Source: Limnobacter parvus (GTDB lineage Bacteria > Pseudomonadota > Gammaproteobacteria > Burkholderiales > Burkholderiaceae_B). Taken from it: a DNA stretch of 64,000 nt. How positions within the stretch are numbered: position 1 is the stretch's first letter; each line of letters starts with the position of its first letter. The notes beneath the pieces are model-generated. The model had not been told where the DNA came from, ran no database searches, and was given only the letters and a program-made list of their open reading frames with translations. Where the stretch lies: positions 124,001-188,000 of the forward strand of contig NZ_JANKHG010000014.1 of NCBI RefSeq assembly GCF_024623725.1. The letters run 5' to 3'. The translations under genes were made by a program, and so were the position numbers. This document shows positions 63,969 to 64,000 of the stretch, piece by piece.

Positions 63969-64000
63969 ACCACTTTCGACATCAATTCCAGTAGGCCTGG

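Noticed and set aside
63969-64000. Possible end of a minus-strand gene at the right edge
   Set aside because: Only about 30 bases are available; two reading frames end plausibly (stops at 63982 or 63965), and neither can be identified.

Overview
The window looks like chromosomal DNA of a free-living betaproteobacterium of the order Burkholderiales. The closest guess is a Limnobacter-like organism; this is an inference from gene content, moderate GC and protein style, not from a search. Supporting gene blocks are DUF971-ubiE-Tim44-ubiJ-ubiB, etfBA next to a long acyl-CoA dehydrogenase, a 1326-residue FAD/Fe-S oxidase, a fused indolepyruvate oxidoreductase and a tad pilus locus. I saw no rRNA, tRNA, phage, insertion sequence or CRISPR array.

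Region 1-16.5 kb (mostly minus strand) is metabolic. It holds the 5' end of carB, then carA (TTG start), a bile-acid/sodium-symporter family protein, a LysR regulator, two small unknown genes, a DUF2784 membrane protein, the acyl-CoA dehydrogenase/etfA/etfB operon behind a palindromic candidate operator, a beta-carbonic anhydrase overlapping an HDAC-like amidohydrolase, mltB, cysM and a sodium:solute symporter. Region 14.1-18.8 kb is the ubiquinone block. Region 18.9-21.1 kb is phoB-phoR behind a near-consensus Pho box. Region 21.4-25.8 kb carries a HIT protein and the giant FAD/Fe-S oxidase.

Region 25.9-45.4 kb is the most interesting. A MerR-type regulator with a cobalamin-binding domain (CarH/LitR family) sits in a divergent intergenic region with two perfect inverted repeats and a good promoter. 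Leftward run DUF2256, an Fe-S photolyase of the PhrB class, a glutathionyl-hydroquinone-reductase-like GST, cca, LOG, GNAT, TauE, small genes, DUF2254 and argS, closing at a terminator after argS. Rightward runs a closely packed set: glutathione peroxidase, folE2, FAD amine-oxidase-like protein, DUF1365, cyclopropane-synthase-like methyltransferase, chalcone-isomerase-like protein, GPH-type transporter, DUF3833 lipoprotein, SDR and an NTF2-like protein. Together this reads as a light- or photo-oxidation-responsive DNA-repair, redox and membrane-lipid-remodelling module controlled by a B12 photoreceptor.

Region 45.5-54.1 kb holds a di-iron ferritin-like protein, a stand-alone heptose-1-phosphate adenylyltransferase, an MscS channel, an Ala/Lys-rich exported protein, ppk2, the 1195-residue indolepyruvate oxidoreductase and an EcsC-like protein. 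Region 54.3-64 kb is a tad (Flp pilus) operon: flp, tadE, cpaB, cpaC, cpaE, cpaF, tadB, tadC, tadD, a DUF3613-like gene and a histidine kinase. Most of its genes overlap by ATGA or lie within about 10 bases of each other. A prepilin peptidase and tadF/tadG are not in the window.
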